64,000 bases of DNA, taken from the NCBI RefSeq assembly GCF_001660705.2, contig NZ_LYBV02000027.1:62001-126000 (forward strand), in the 5' to 3' direction. Positions within the stretch are counted from its first letter, which is position 1. Each line of letters opens with the position of its first letter. Below are positions 18,693 to 27,672 of this stretch, piece by piece. Under the pieces are notes generated by a model that had not been told where the DNA came from, did not search any database, and worked only from the letters and a program-made list of their open reading frames with translations. The stretch is from Saccharicrinis aurantiacus (GTDB lineage Bacteria > Bacteroidota > Bacteroidia > Bacteroidales > Marinilabiliaceae). Made by a program: the position numbers and the translations under genes.

Positions 18693-20981
18693 TTATGAAT
18701 GTTTTGTATTTTCTTTTATTTGAGCATCAATATTAGCAATGGTAATCATGTTAACAATTTCTCTCACCGAACTGCCTAATTGAAGAATCTGAACGGGTTT
18801 GTTTAAACCCAATACAATAGGGCCAATAGCCTCAGCAGTTTTCATTACTTGTAATAATTTATACGCAATGTTTGCTGCCGCAAGGTTAGGGAATACTAAC
18901 ACGTTGGGTTCGTTATTTACCAAGTCTGAAAACGGATAATTCTTTTCAAGCTCTGTTTGATTAAAGGCAAAGTTGGCTTGTATTTCACCGTCAGAAATTA
19001 TTTCAGGATAGCGTTGTTTCATAATTGTGGCTGCTTCTCGAACCATTTTAGGTTCTTCACCATCTGTAGAACCAAAATTTGAATATGATAGAAAGGCCAC
19101 TTTGGGTTCAATATCCATCATATTGCGCACTGTTGTTGCCGCCTGGTAGGCTATAGTTACCAATTCTTCGGCAGATGGTTTGGCAAGCATTGTGGTATCA
19201 GTAAAAAATAGAGGCCCATTTTTGGTGAGCATTAGATACATACTAGATGCTTTTACTTTCTTTTTAGTGCCAATAATTTGCAACGCAGGCTTAATGGTAT
19301 TACTATATTTTCGGCTGATACCAGATATTAGCGCATCAGCATCGCCTTGATCAACCATCATGGCTCCAAAGTAATTTCTTTTAATCATTAAATTATGAGC
19401 TTCGTATTTATTGTAGCCCTTTCGCTTTCTTTTGTCAAAGAATAGATCGCCATATGCCGCAACAGTTTTGCTATTTGCACTTGAGGTTGGATCTATAATT
19501 GGGATATCGTGTAATTCGAGGTTGTGCTTTTTAATGAGTGCCTTTATTTGTTTAATATTTCCTAGTAGAATAGGCTTGGCAATACCTTCATCTAATGCAA
19601 TTTGAGCAGCTTTAAGTACCCTGTAATCATCAGCTTCAGCTAATACCACCCTTTTAGGATTTTGTTTTGCCTTATTGGTTAAGCGTCTAATTATTTGCTT
19701 ATCATTTCCTAGGCGTTGCGTTAACTCTGTTTTGTATTGCTCCCAATCTATAATTTCAAGTTGCGCAACACCACTTTCAATGGCCGCTTTTGCAACAGCA
19801 GGAGCCACTTCAGTAAGTAGTCTTGGATCAAGTGGTTTTGGAATAATATAATTGGTACCAAAGCTCATTGTCTCTTGATTGTAAGCTTTTATGACCATAT
19901 CAGGAACTGGCTGTTGTGCAAGGTCAGCAATGGCTTTTACGGCAGCCAACTTCATGACTTCATTTATTTCGGTAGCTCTAACATCAAGTGCACCTCTAAA
20001 TATAAACGGAAACCCAAGTACATTATTTACCTGGTTGGGATGATCAGACCTGCCTGTAGCCATTAAAACATCATTACGAGTTTTCATGGCAGTTTCGTAT
20101 TCAATCTCAGGATCAGGATTTGCGAGAGCAAAAACAATTGGCTTAGGAGCCATGGATTTTAGCATATTTGCGCTTAGAACATTGCCTTGCGACAGCCCCA
20201 AAAATACATCGGCATCAACAATGGCATCTTCTAGTGTGTTGAAGTCTAGATTAGTTGCAAATTCGTTTTTTAGTTTGCTTAGGTTTTTTCGATCTGACCT
20301 TATAACTCCTTTTGAGTCGCATACAATAATATTGTCTTTGTTTAGGCCCAGTTCTATAAATATTTTAATGCACGACAGCGCTGAAGCACCAGCCCCAGAA
20401 ACTACCAGTTTAACTTTGTTTCTATCTTTTTTCACTACTTTGAGGGCGTTAATCAACCCTGCCCCAGATATAATTGCCGTCCCATGCTGGTCGTCATGCA
20501 TAATTGGGATGTTTAGTTCTTTCTTTAATCTGCTTTCAATTTCAAAACAATCAGGCGCTTTAATGTCTTCTAGATTAATTCCTCCAAAGGTGGGTTCAAG
20601 AGCCTTTACAACGGTTATAAACTCCTCGATATTTGAGGTGTTTAATTCTAAATCAAAAACATCGATACCAGCAAATATCTTGAATAATAAGCCTTTGCCT
20701 TCCATAACGGGTTTAGATGCTTCGGGGCCAATATTACCAAGCCCAAGCACCGCAGTACCATCAGAAATAACCGCAACTAAATTTCCTTTTGCAGTGTACT
20801 TATATACCTCTTCTGTATTATCAGCAATTACTCTGCATGGTTCTGCCACTCCAGGGGAATAGGCCAATGCTAAATCGCGTTGTGTTTTGGTGGCTTTGGT
20901 AGGAATAACTTCAATTTTTCCAGGCGTTCCTTTGGTATGATAATCTAAAGCATCTTGCTTTCTGATTTTAGAATTTGACAT
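18693..20981 (-). CDS. maeB: NADP-dependent malic enzyme with C-terminal phosphotransacetylase-like domain
   Basis: Converts malate and NADP+ to pyruvate, CO2 and NADPH. I start it at 20981 (MSNSKIRKQDALDYHT), giving 762 aa, the normal MaeB length; an upstream in-frame ATG adds 28 unrelated residues. The malic-enzyme part (about 1-425) contains AYSPGVAEPCR, the metal-binding region GGINLEDIKAPDCFEIE, DDQHGTAIISGAG and the nucleotide site VVSGAGASALSC. The second part (about 430-760) resembles phosphate acetyltransferase (RVVLAEADDYRVLKAA, ADALISGISRKYSNT) and in this family is regulatory, usually binding acetyl-CoA. The gene stands alone. A 340-bp divergent region separates it from the GH31 gene. 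Confidence 0.96.
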   Translation of the reverse strand: MSNSKIRKQDALDYHTKGTPGKIEVIPTKATKTQRDLALAYSPGVAEPCRVIADNTEEVYKYTAKGNLVAVISDGTAVLGLGNIGPEASKPVMEGKGLLFKIFAGIDVFDLELNTSNIEEFITVVKALEPTFGGINLEDIKAPDCFEIESRLKKELNIPIMHDDQHGTAIISGAGLINALKVVKKDRNKVKLVVSGAGASALSCIKIFIELGLNKDNIIVCDSKGVIRSDRKNLSKLKNEFATNLDFNTLEDAIVDADVFLGLSQGNVLSANMLKSMAPKPIVFALANPDPEIEYETAMKTRNDVLMATGRSDHPNQVNNVLGFPFIFRGALDVRATEINEVMKLAAVKAIADLAQQPVPDMVIKAYNQETMSFGTNYIIPKPLDPRLLTEVAPAVAKAAIESGVAQLEIIDWEQYKTELTQRLGNDKQIIRRLTNKAKQNPKRVVLAEADDYRVLKAAQIALDEGIAKPILLGNIKQIKALIKKHNLELHDIPIIDPTSSANSKTVAAYGDLFFDKRKRKGYNKYEAHNLMIKRNYFGAMMVDQGDADALISGISRKYSNTIKPALQIIGTKKKVKASSMYLMLTKNGPLFFTDTTMLAKPSAEELVTIAYQAATTVRNMMDIEPKVAFLSYSNFGSTDGEEPKMVREAATIMKQRYPEIISDGEIQANFAFNQTELEKNYPFSDLVNNEPNVLVFPNLAAANIAYKLLQVMKTAEAIGPIVLGLNKPVQILQLGSSVREIVNMITIANIDAQIKENTKHS

Positions 20982-21321
20982 AAATGTAGATTTTAGTTCG
21001 TTGAGAAAACAATCAGAAGTACGTATTAGTTCGATGGGAAATTTACTAGATGTAATTTTATACAAATTGATAGGAAGATGACTTTGTAAACCTATTTTTC
21101 TACAATTAGAGTGTGTAATTGGTCTATATTTTACGTAATGTATTTTGGTGTAAGTTTCTGTTTATTAATATATATGTACTAATATTATTTATATATTTTG
21201 CTATATTAAGGCTATAGTGGCAATTTTGACAGACTGTATAGTCAATTGGGTTTGGATAATTCCTTACAAGGTATTATTTGATTTACGACAGTGAATAAAA
21301 CGATTAAATAATTAGTTAAAT
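20982..21321. other. Divergent intergenic region between maeB and GH31 gene
   Basis: AT-rich region that must hold promoters for both directions. No good TTTG...TAnnTTTG pair was found. A small inverted repeat with arms TTGAC / GTCAA, spaced by 10 bp, lies at about 21226-21245, roughly 80 bp before the GH31 start, and could be an operator. Nothing else stands out. Confidence 0.3.
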
Positions 21322-23706
21322 ATGATGCATAGAATAAGATTTTGTTGGATGTGTTTAATGCTTTTTGCGAGCATTTTAATAGGGGGATGTCAGTCGCCAG
21401 CTGATAAATTGATTACTCAAAATAGCGATAATGTTATTATTGATAGTCCCAAAGGGCAGATCGTTTTAACTCCCTTATCCGATTATTCTATTGAGGCGAA
21501 ATATGAGGTTGAAGGATATTCTAATGCGCCTTCTTATGCTTTAACAAATGATATAACTCCGGTTGAAGCTTCTTTTTCGAGTAAAGAAAATTACTGGGAA
21601 TACGCTACAAATTACATGTCGGTACGGATTGATAAGGAAACCTTTGCCTTATCTTATTTTGCTGATGATAAGCTTATTTTGTCAGAGGAGGAGGGATTAC
21701 TTTATACCGACTCTATTAAAGGTTTCAGAATGAATCTATCGCCAGATGAGAAGTTAATGGGCGGTGGTGAGCGTGTTCTTGGAATGGATAGGAGAGGGAA
21801 ACGATTGCATTTATACAATAGAGCTAGCTATGGTTATGAAACGCACGCTGATTTAATGTACTATTCAATGCCGATAGTTATCTCATCTAATAAGTATATG
21901 TTATTGTTTGACAATGCAGCAGATGGATATTTAGATTTAGGAGCAACGGAAGAGAATATCCTCCAGTTTGAAGCTGTTGGTGGTCGTTTGGCTTATGTTG
22001 TGGTTGCATCCGATTCTTGGAAAGATTTAACAAATAAGTATACTGAAGTTACAGGTCATCAGCCTATGCCGCCGCGTTGGGCATTGGGTAATATTACTTC
22101 GCGCATGGGGTATCGCTCTCAAAAGCAAGTTGAGAAAGTAGTAGATACTTATCGAAAAGAAGACTTTCCTTTAGATGCCCTGGTTTTAGATTTGTATTGG
22201 TTTGGACCCGATTTACAAGGGCATATGGGAAATCTAGAATGGGATAAAAAGGCCTTCCCTGAACCAGAGCAAATGATGCAGAATATTAAGGAGAAAGGCG
22301 TTAAAACGGTTTTAATTACAGAGCCTTTTATTTTAAAAGAGAGTGGTAAATATAAAGAAACCGCAGAGCAGAACTTACTGGGTACAGATATCAATGGTGA
22401 ACCTTATATTTTCGATTTCTTTTTCGGAACAACTGCATTAATTGACATATTTAAGCCAGAAGCACAAAAATGGTTTTGGGGTATTTATAAAAAGCATACA
22501 GCAAGTGGTGTAGAAGGATGGTGGGGAGATCTGGGTGAGCCTGAGGTTCACCCAGATGATTTGCAACATGTTAATGGTTCTGCCAATACCGTTCATAATG
22601 CTTATGGTCACGAGTGGGCTAAAACCGTTTATGATGGATATGCGCAAGATTTCCCGAATAAGCGTCCTGTAATATTGATGCGTGCTGGTTTTGCAGGTTC
22701 ACAACGTTATGGTATGATACCGTGGACCGGTGATGTGAACCGTACTTGGGGAGGTTTAAAACCGCAGGTAGAAATTTCGTTACAGATGGGAATGCAAGGT
22801 ATGGCATATATGCACTCCGACTTAGGAGGTTTTGCAGGTAATTATAAAGACTCTGAATTGTATACGCGTTGGTTACAGTATGGAGTATTTCAGCCAGTTT
22901 ATAGAACGCATGCCCAAGAAGATGTGCCACCAGAGCCCATATATTGGGATGAAAAAACGAAGGATATCACGCGCAGGTACATTAAACTACGTTATGCTTT
23001 AACACCGTATTTATATACAATGGCCTATAAAAATAGTACTGAAGGTACTCCTTTAATGCAGCCTTTATTTTATGTAGATGATAATCCTGAGTTATTAAAC
23101 GAAAAGGATACTTATTTGTGGGGAGATAACTTTGTGGTTTCTCCGGTTACCGATAAGGGAGCAAGCGAATGGACATTACCACTACCATCAAATGCCAATT
23201 GGTATAATTTCTTCACAGGCGAAAAGTTTGTTGGTGGGCAAGAAGTAACTATTCCTGTAGATATACATAATATTCCTGTTTTTGTTAAAGGGGGATCTTT
23301 TATTCCAATGGCTCCTGTTGTAAATAGTATGGATGATTATAGTACTCAGAAATTAAATCTACATTACTATTTCGATGAGGATATCGCCTCGTCAGAAGAT
23401 TTTATGTACGAGGATGATGGAGAATCCAACCATAGTTGGGAAAACAATCAATTTGAGAAGTTATTCTTCAGCTCTAAGTTTAATCATCAAAACGGATTGA
23501 TAATAAAAATCCATCCAAAAGGATTCGATTATAAAAACAAACCCGAAAGCAGAGATATTCAATTAATAATACACCACCATCGTACCCAACCGAATTATGT
23601 GAAGGTTGATGGTGAGGAGGTTGATTTTGATTGGAATGAGATATCAAAAGAAATTAAAGTGGCCTTAACAGTGTCAAATAGTAAACTTAGTGTTGAAATA
23701 AAATAG
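21322..23706 (+). CDS. Glycoside hydrolase family 31 lipoprotein (alpha-glucosidase-like)
   Basis: 794-aa exported enzyme. A signal peptide with lipobox IGGCQSP (C22 or C23) marks it as a lipoprotein, so it probably acts in the periplasm or at the outer membrane. The GH31 catalytic domain shows WALGNITSRMGYRSQKQVE, the nucleophile D403 in GWWGDLGEPE and the acid/base D471 in PWTGDVNRTW. Beta-rich N- and C-terminal domains flank it. GH31 enzymes cleave terminal alpha-glucosides (or alpha-xylosides) from the non-reducing end. The next gene, 24 bp downstream, is a GH13 lipoprotein, which favours alpha-glucan or maltodextrin as substrate. Exact specificity is not readable. No SusC/SusD pair is nearby. 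Confidence 0.9.
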   Translation: MMHRIRFCWMCLMLFASILIGGCQSPADKLITQNSDNVIIDSPKGQIVLTPLSDYSIEAKYEVEGYSNAPSYALTNDITPVEASFSSKENYWEYATNYMSVRIDKETFALSYFADDKLILSEEEGLLYTDSIKGFRMNLSPDEKLMGGGERVLGMDRRGKRLHLYNRASYGYETHADLMYYSMPIVISSNKYMLLFDNAADGYLDLGATEENILQFEAVGGRLAYVVVASDSWKDLTNKYTEVTGHQPMPPRWALGNITSRMGYRSQKQVEKVVDTYRKEDFPLDALVLDLYWFGPDLQGHMGNLEWDKKAFPEPEQMMQNIKEKGVKTVLITEPFILKESGKYKETAEQNLLGTDINGEPYIFDFFFGTTALIDIFKPEAQKWFWGIYKKHTASGVEGWWGDLGEPEVHPDDLQHVNGSANTVHNAYGHEWAKTVYDGYAQDFPNKRPVILMRAGFAGSQRYGMIPWTGDVNRTWGGLKPQVEISLQMGMQGMAYMHSDLGGFAGNYKDSELYTRWLQYGVFQPVYRTHAQEDVPPEPIYWDEKTKDITRRYIKLRYALTPYLYTMAYKNSTEGTPLMQPLFYVDDNPELLNEKDTYLWGDNFVVSPVTDKGASEWTLPLPSNANWYNFFTGEKFVGGQEVTIPVDIHNIPVFVKGGSFIPMAPVVNSMDDYSTQKLNLHYYFDEDIASSEDFMYEDDGESNHSWENNQFEKLFFSSKFNHQNGLIIKIHPKGFDYKNKPESRDIQLIIHHHRTQPNYVKVDGEEVDFDWNEISKEIKVALTVSNSKLSVEIK

Positions 23707-23730
23707 TTCTATCCATTATATAATAGTATT

Positions 23731-25599
23731 ATGAAAAAGTTAATATATAGTTTAGTTACAGTGCTTGTATTTGCAACTGTAGCTTGTACTACAGGAAGTA
23801 AATCGGAGCCTGTTAAAGAAGAAGGCCCTAAAAAGGCAGTAGTTTACCAAGTGTTTACACGCTTGTTTGGTAACCAAAATACCACCAACAAACCTTGGGG
23901 TACCATTGAAGAAAATGGGATAGGTAAATTCAACGACTTTACGGATAAAGCACTTCAGGAAATTAAAGACCTAGGGGTTACACACCTTTGGTATACTGGC
24001 GTGCCGCATCATGCCACCATTACGGATTATACCAAGTACGGCATCTCAAACGACGATCCGGATGTGGTCAAGGGTAGGGCAGGTTCACCATACGCGGTTA
24101 AAGATTACTATCAAGTAGATCCGGATATGGCTGTTGATCCAGCTAAGCGCATGGAAGAGTTTAAAGCCTTAATTGACCGTACGCATAAACACGGAATGAA
24201 GGTGATTATCGATATTGTTCCCAATCATGTGGCCCGTAAATACGAGGGAAAGAATAACCCAGAGGGAGTTATAGATTTTGGTGCCGACGATGATTCTTCG
24301 GTAGAATATGCAAAGAATAATAATTTCTATTACGTACCGGGTGCATCTTTTAAAGTGCCTGAAGCATTGGATGGATACAAACCTTTAGGTGGAGAAAAAC
24401 ATCCTTTATCGGATGCGAAGTTTGATGAAAATCCTGCAAAATGGACTGGTAATGGTTCGCGTTTAGCACAGCCACATCATTACGATTGGTACGAAACCGT
24501 AAAGATTAATTATGGCGTTCAACCTGATGGAACTTATGATTTTGCAGAATTACCAGAGGGATATGATAAAAAGAACCATGCAGAACATATGGCATTTTGG
24601 CAAGATAAAGATGTGCCAGACTCATGGAAGAAATTTACAGATATTGCTTTATTTTGGATAGAAATGGGTGTTGATGGTTTCCGTTACGATATGGCTGAAA
24701 TGGTTCCTGTTGAATTTTGGAGTTACATTAACTCATCTATTAAGGTTAAAAACCCGGATGCCTTTTTAATGGCAGAGGTATACCAACCGCATCTTTACAG
24801 AGACTATATACTAAAGGGTAAAATGGATTACCTATATGATAAAGTAGATTTATATGATACCCTAAAGCACATTATGCAAGGGCATGGTTCAACAGATAAC
24901 ATTGCACCAATACAAAAATCGTATACTGATATTGAGCATAACTTATTGCACTTTTTAGAGAATCATGATGAGCAGCGTATTGCAGCCCCAGAATTTGCAG
25001 GAGATGCTAAAAAAGGAATGCCTGCCATGGTAGTTTCGGCAACTTTGAGTACGTCGCCTACTATGATTTATTTCGGACAGGAAGTTGGGGAGCCAGCAGC
25101 TGAAGATGCTGGTTTTGGAACCCATTCTCGAACCACCATATTTGATTATTTTGGCGTGCCAAATCACCAAAAGTGGATGAATAATGGCCAATTTGATGGC
25201 GGACAACTTAATGCTGAAGAGAAGGAATTGCGCGACTTTTACAAGCGCTTACTAAACTTCACTATTAATAGCGATGCCCTAATGGGTGAATATGCCGATA
25301 TACATGCCTACAACCGCGAGAATACAAAAAAATATACCAATAAAGTACATTCTTTTGTTCGTTGGAAGGGAGCAGAGAAACTCATTGTAGTTTCTAATTT
25401 TAGCGATGCGGATGTATTTACTTTCGATTTGCAGTTGCCTAAATCTATACAAGTAAAAATGGGTTTAAAAGAGGGGAATCATAAAATTGTAGATCAGTTA
25501 TACGGCACCGAAGCTATGACATTAGAAATTAATGATGGCATTGCTAAAGTACCCGTTCAAATAGAACCACTACAATCCTATATATTTAAGATTGAGTAA
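23731..25599 (+). CDS. Alpha-amylase-family (GH13) lipoprotein
   Basis: 622-aa lipoprotein with signal and lipobox VACTTGS. It has a complete GH13 (beta/alpha)8 catalytic set: region I DIVPNHV, nucleophile D320 in GFRYDMAEM, acid/base E349 in FLMAEVYQP, and D413 in FLENHDEQR. A C-terminal beta-sandwich follows (about 540-622). It would hydrolyse internal alpha-1,4 glucosidic bonds of starch-like glucans at the cell envelope. It is likely co-transcribed with the GH31 gene and ends at a strong terminator. Between the two, internal cleavage and exo-trimming are covered. Many codons end in C or G compared with the genes upstream, suggesting good expression. Confidence 0.92.
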   Translation: MKKLIYSLVTVLVFATVACTTGSKSEPVKEEGPKKAVVYQVFTRLFGNQNTTNKPWGTIEENGIGKFNDFTDKALQEIKDLGVTHLWYTGVPHHATITDYTKYGISNDDPDVVKGRAGSPYAVKDYYQVDPDMAVDPAKRMEEFKALIDRTHKHGMKVIIDIVPNHVARKYEGKNNPEGVIDFGADDDSSVEYAKNNNFYYVPGASFKVPEALDGYKPLGGEKHPLSDAKFDENPAKWTGNGSRLAQPHHYDWYETVKINYGVQPDGTYDFAELPEGYDKKNHAEHMAFWQDKDVPDSWKKFTDIALFWIEMGVDGFRYDMAEMVPVEFWSYINSSIKVKNPDAFLMAEVYQPHLYRDYILKGKMDYLYDKVDLYDTLKHIMQGHGSTDNIAPIQKSYTDIEHNLLHFLENHDEQRIAAPEFAGDAKKGMPAMVVSATLSTSPTMIYFGQEVGEPAAEDAGFGTHSRTTIFDYFGVPNHQKWMNNGQFDGGQLNAEEKELRDFYKRLLNFTINSDALMGEYADIHAYNRENTKKYTNKVHSFVRWKGAEKLIVVSNFSDADVFTFDLQLPKSIQVKMGLKEGNHKIVDQLYGTEAMTLEINDGIAKVPVQIEPLQSYIFKIE

Positions 25600-25627
25600 G
25601 GTAAAATATTCCATACAATACATATTG

Positions 25628-25658
25628 AATCCGATGTTTTCATAACATCGGATTTTTT
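25628..25658 (+). terminator. Terminator of the GH31-GH13 operon
   Basis: Perfect 11-bp stem AATCCGATGTT (25628-25638) / AACATCGGATT (25644-25654) with a 5-nt loop and a following T run. It lies 29 bp after the GH13 stop. Confidence 0.9.
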
Positions 25659-25672
25659 ATGCATTTATGTGC

Positions 25673-25680
25673 TATGTTTG
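25673..25680 (+). promoter_or_regulatory. Candidate -7 box for the diflavin reductase gene
   Basis: TATGTTTG matches TAnnTTTG exactly, just past the preceding terminator and 63 bp before the ATG at 25744. The -33 box is not clear (only a T-rich stretch), so support is moderate. Confidence 0.45.
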
Positions 25681-25743
25681 TACGAACAATACCCAATATT
25701 GGGCGTTTATTCAACTTAAACGAACAAACACACATATTTGAAC

Positions 25744-27402
25744 ATGGCAGGAATTGGTCCTTTATTTTATATTATAGTTGCACTCATATTAATTGGCTTA
25801 CTAGTAGTTTTACAACCCATTATATCCAACCGAAAGAATAACAAATCAAATAACAAGCCCAAAGGCACTCCCATAAAAGACACCTTAATTTTGTATGGTA
25901 CGCAATCGGGTAACTCGCAATTGGTTGCCACCGAACTTCAGGCAGCTATGGAAAAAAGCGGATATGCGCTTGAGTGTCACAGCATGCTCAATACAAGTAC
26001 AGAAAGCATCGAAGGCATCAAGCATTTGTATATTATAATTAGCACCTATGGCGAAGGCGAAATGCCGCCTCAGGCCGAAGACTTCTACAATAGTTTAAAG
26101 CAAAAACAAGCCGGTAGTTTATCCGCATTAAAATATAGCATTTGTGCTTTGGGCGACAGTAGTTACGATTATTATTGCGAATCGGGCTTGCAGTTCGATA
26201 AAGTTCTATCCCACTTGGGGGCAAAAGCAATCAGCACCATTCAAAAGTGCGACGAGGATTTTTCAGAAAGCGCACAGCAGTGGATCAACACCAGTAAAAA
26301 GCAGCTGTTAAAACAAGTGGGCAGTAGCCATCTCTCTAACAATTCCGAAGTATCTGTATTGAGTAATAATAAGGCCGAATATACCGCTACCCTTATTGAG
26401 CGATCGGTTTTAGCCAACGATTCTGATGAAAATACCATCATCCACCTTAGCTTAAAAGCAAACGGCAATTCGTTTCAATATAAAGCAGGAGATACCATTG
26501 AGGTACAGCCTAAAAATCCAGCAAGCATAGTTTCAGCCATCGCTACACAGTTAAAGCTTAAAGATGCTAAGGAGCTTCAGGATAAAGAACTCACCAATGT
26601 GAGTAAAAATACCTTAGTTGCCTATAGTGTTTTGGGCAAAAACCAACAGCTAAAAGCTTTGTTATCAAAGCCCGAAAAGTTGAAGGCATACTTGCATAAG
26701 GCCAATGTGCTCGATTTAATTAACGATTATAAAATCAACGCACCTCTTACAAAAATATTGGGTGTGCTACCATCCCTGCGCAAACGGGTTTATTCCATTG
26801 CCAGTAGTCCTTTGGTATCGCCACAGCAAATCGATTTGTGTATAAAAACCATTCGCTATCCCTTTAATAATGCTGCTCACGAAGGGGCTGGTTCAATCTA
26901 TTTAAACGAAACCACAGCCTTGCAATCAACGCTCAGTTTTACCTTAAAATCGAACCCTAACTTTACACTTACCAAAAGCGATGCACCTATTATAATGATT
27001 GCCACCGGAACAGGTATTGCTCCGTTCCGCTCCTTTATACAAGAACTTTCTCAGCGCAATGCCACACGCAGCACTTGGCTCATATGGGGACAAAAGTTTA
27101 AGGCCAATTACGCAATGTATCACCACGAGTTTGAACAAATAAAAACCGAGGGTTATAATTTGCAATTCACGCCCTGTTTTTCAAAAGACGAGAGCGAGTA
27201 TGGTTATGTACAAGAAGCCTTAAAACACCAAAAACAGCATTTGTTGCAATTATTACAACAAGGTGCTATGGTTTATTTGTGTGGATCTCAGGCTATGGCC
27301 GCAGGCGTTAGGGATACCTTTAATCAGCTATTAAAAGGCAGTGCAACCCCATCAATTTCTGTTTTAATGAAGTCAGAAAGATGGTTCGAAGATATCTATT
27401 AA
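25744..27402 (+). CDS. Membrane-anchored diflavin reductase (CysJ/P450-reductase-like)
   Basis: 552-aa NADPH-dependent electron-transfer flavoprotein. I start it at the ATG at 25744; an in-frame TTG two codons earlier is unnecessary. Residues about 7-27 are one transmembrane helix (LFYIIVALILIGLLVVLQPI). The flavodoxin (FMN) domain has YGTQSGNSQLVATEL, STYGEGEMPPQ and ALGDSSYDYYC. The FAD/NADPH part has RVYSIASSP, GAGSIYLNE, ATGTGIAPFRSF and YLCGSQAMAAGV, ending SERWFEDIY. It resembles the flavoprotein subunit of sulfite reductase, but no haem subunit gene (cysI) is nearby and typical CysJ lacks the anchor. The electron acceptor is therefore unknown. A cysteine desulfidase lies next downstream. 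Confidence 0.88.
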   Translation: MAGIGPLFYIIVALILIGLLVVLQPIISNRKNNKSNNKPKGTPIKDTLILYGTQSGNSQLVATELQAAMEKSGYALECHSMLNTSTESIEGIKHLYIIISTYGEGEMPPQAEDFYNSLKQKQAGSLSALKYSICALGDSSYDYYCESGLQFDKVLSHLGAKAISTIQKCDEDFSESAQQWINTSKKQLLKQVGSSHLSNNSEVSVLSNNKAEYTATLIERSVLANDSDENTIIHLSLKANGNSFQYKAGDTIEVQPKNPASIVSAIATQLKLKDAKELQDKELTNVSKNTLVAYSVLGKNQQLKALLSKPEKLKAYLHKANVLDLINDYKINAPLTKILGVLPSLRKRVYSIASSPLVSPQQIDLCIKTIRYPFNNAAHEGAGSIYLNETTALQSTLSFTLKSNPNFTLTKSDAPIIMIATGTGIAPFRSFIQELSQRNATRSTWLIWGQKFKANYAMYHHEFEQIKTEGYNLQFTPCFSKDESEYGYVQEALKHQKQHLLQLLQQGAMVYLCGSQAMAAGVRDTFNQLLKGSATPSISVLMKSERWFEDIY

Positions 27403-27613
27403 ACCCACATTCGGTATCCATTCAGTTATCAGGTACAAGCGCCAAGTGCCTCTTGTATCTATCTGAACTTTTGTTTTAACCCGCAGTATGCATTAGAACT
27501 TTGTTATCAATATTGAAATAGGTTTTATAATGCATATTCCGAGTTAAAAGACTAAAAGGTGTTTTATTTTTGCTACACTGATTTTTGTTGGCTTTTTGCT
27601 GCTTGTAAATAAT

Positions 27614-27621
27614 TAGTTTTG
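27614..27621 (+). promoter_or_regulatory. Candidate -7 box for the cysteine desulfidase gene
   Basis: TAGTTTTG fits TAnnTTTG and lies 51 bp before the ATG at 27673. Possible TTTG upstream boxes are off the usual spacing (15 or 26 bp). A hairpin with arms GGTACAAG / CTTGTATC (27432-27439 / 27452-27459) follows the previous gene but lacks a tight T tract, so it is only a weak terminator candidate. Confidence 0.4.
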
Positions 27622-27672
27622 CCCACACATCATATAAGTTATTGATGTTTAACTAACGTATACTAGCACATT

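Noticed and set aside
20086-20862. Long plus-strand open frame of 258 codons
   Set aside because: It lies antisense to the well-conserved malic enzyme gene and its translation is serine/leucine-rich with no domain character.
21322-25599. Starch utilisation (Sus) locus
   Set aside because: Only the GH31 and GH13 enzymes are present; there is no SusC, SusD or SusR gene, so I do not call a full polysaccharide locus.
25744-27402. Sulfite reductase flavoprotein CysJ
   Set aside because: Domain order matches, but the membrane helix and the lack of a haem subunit gene argue against giving it this name.
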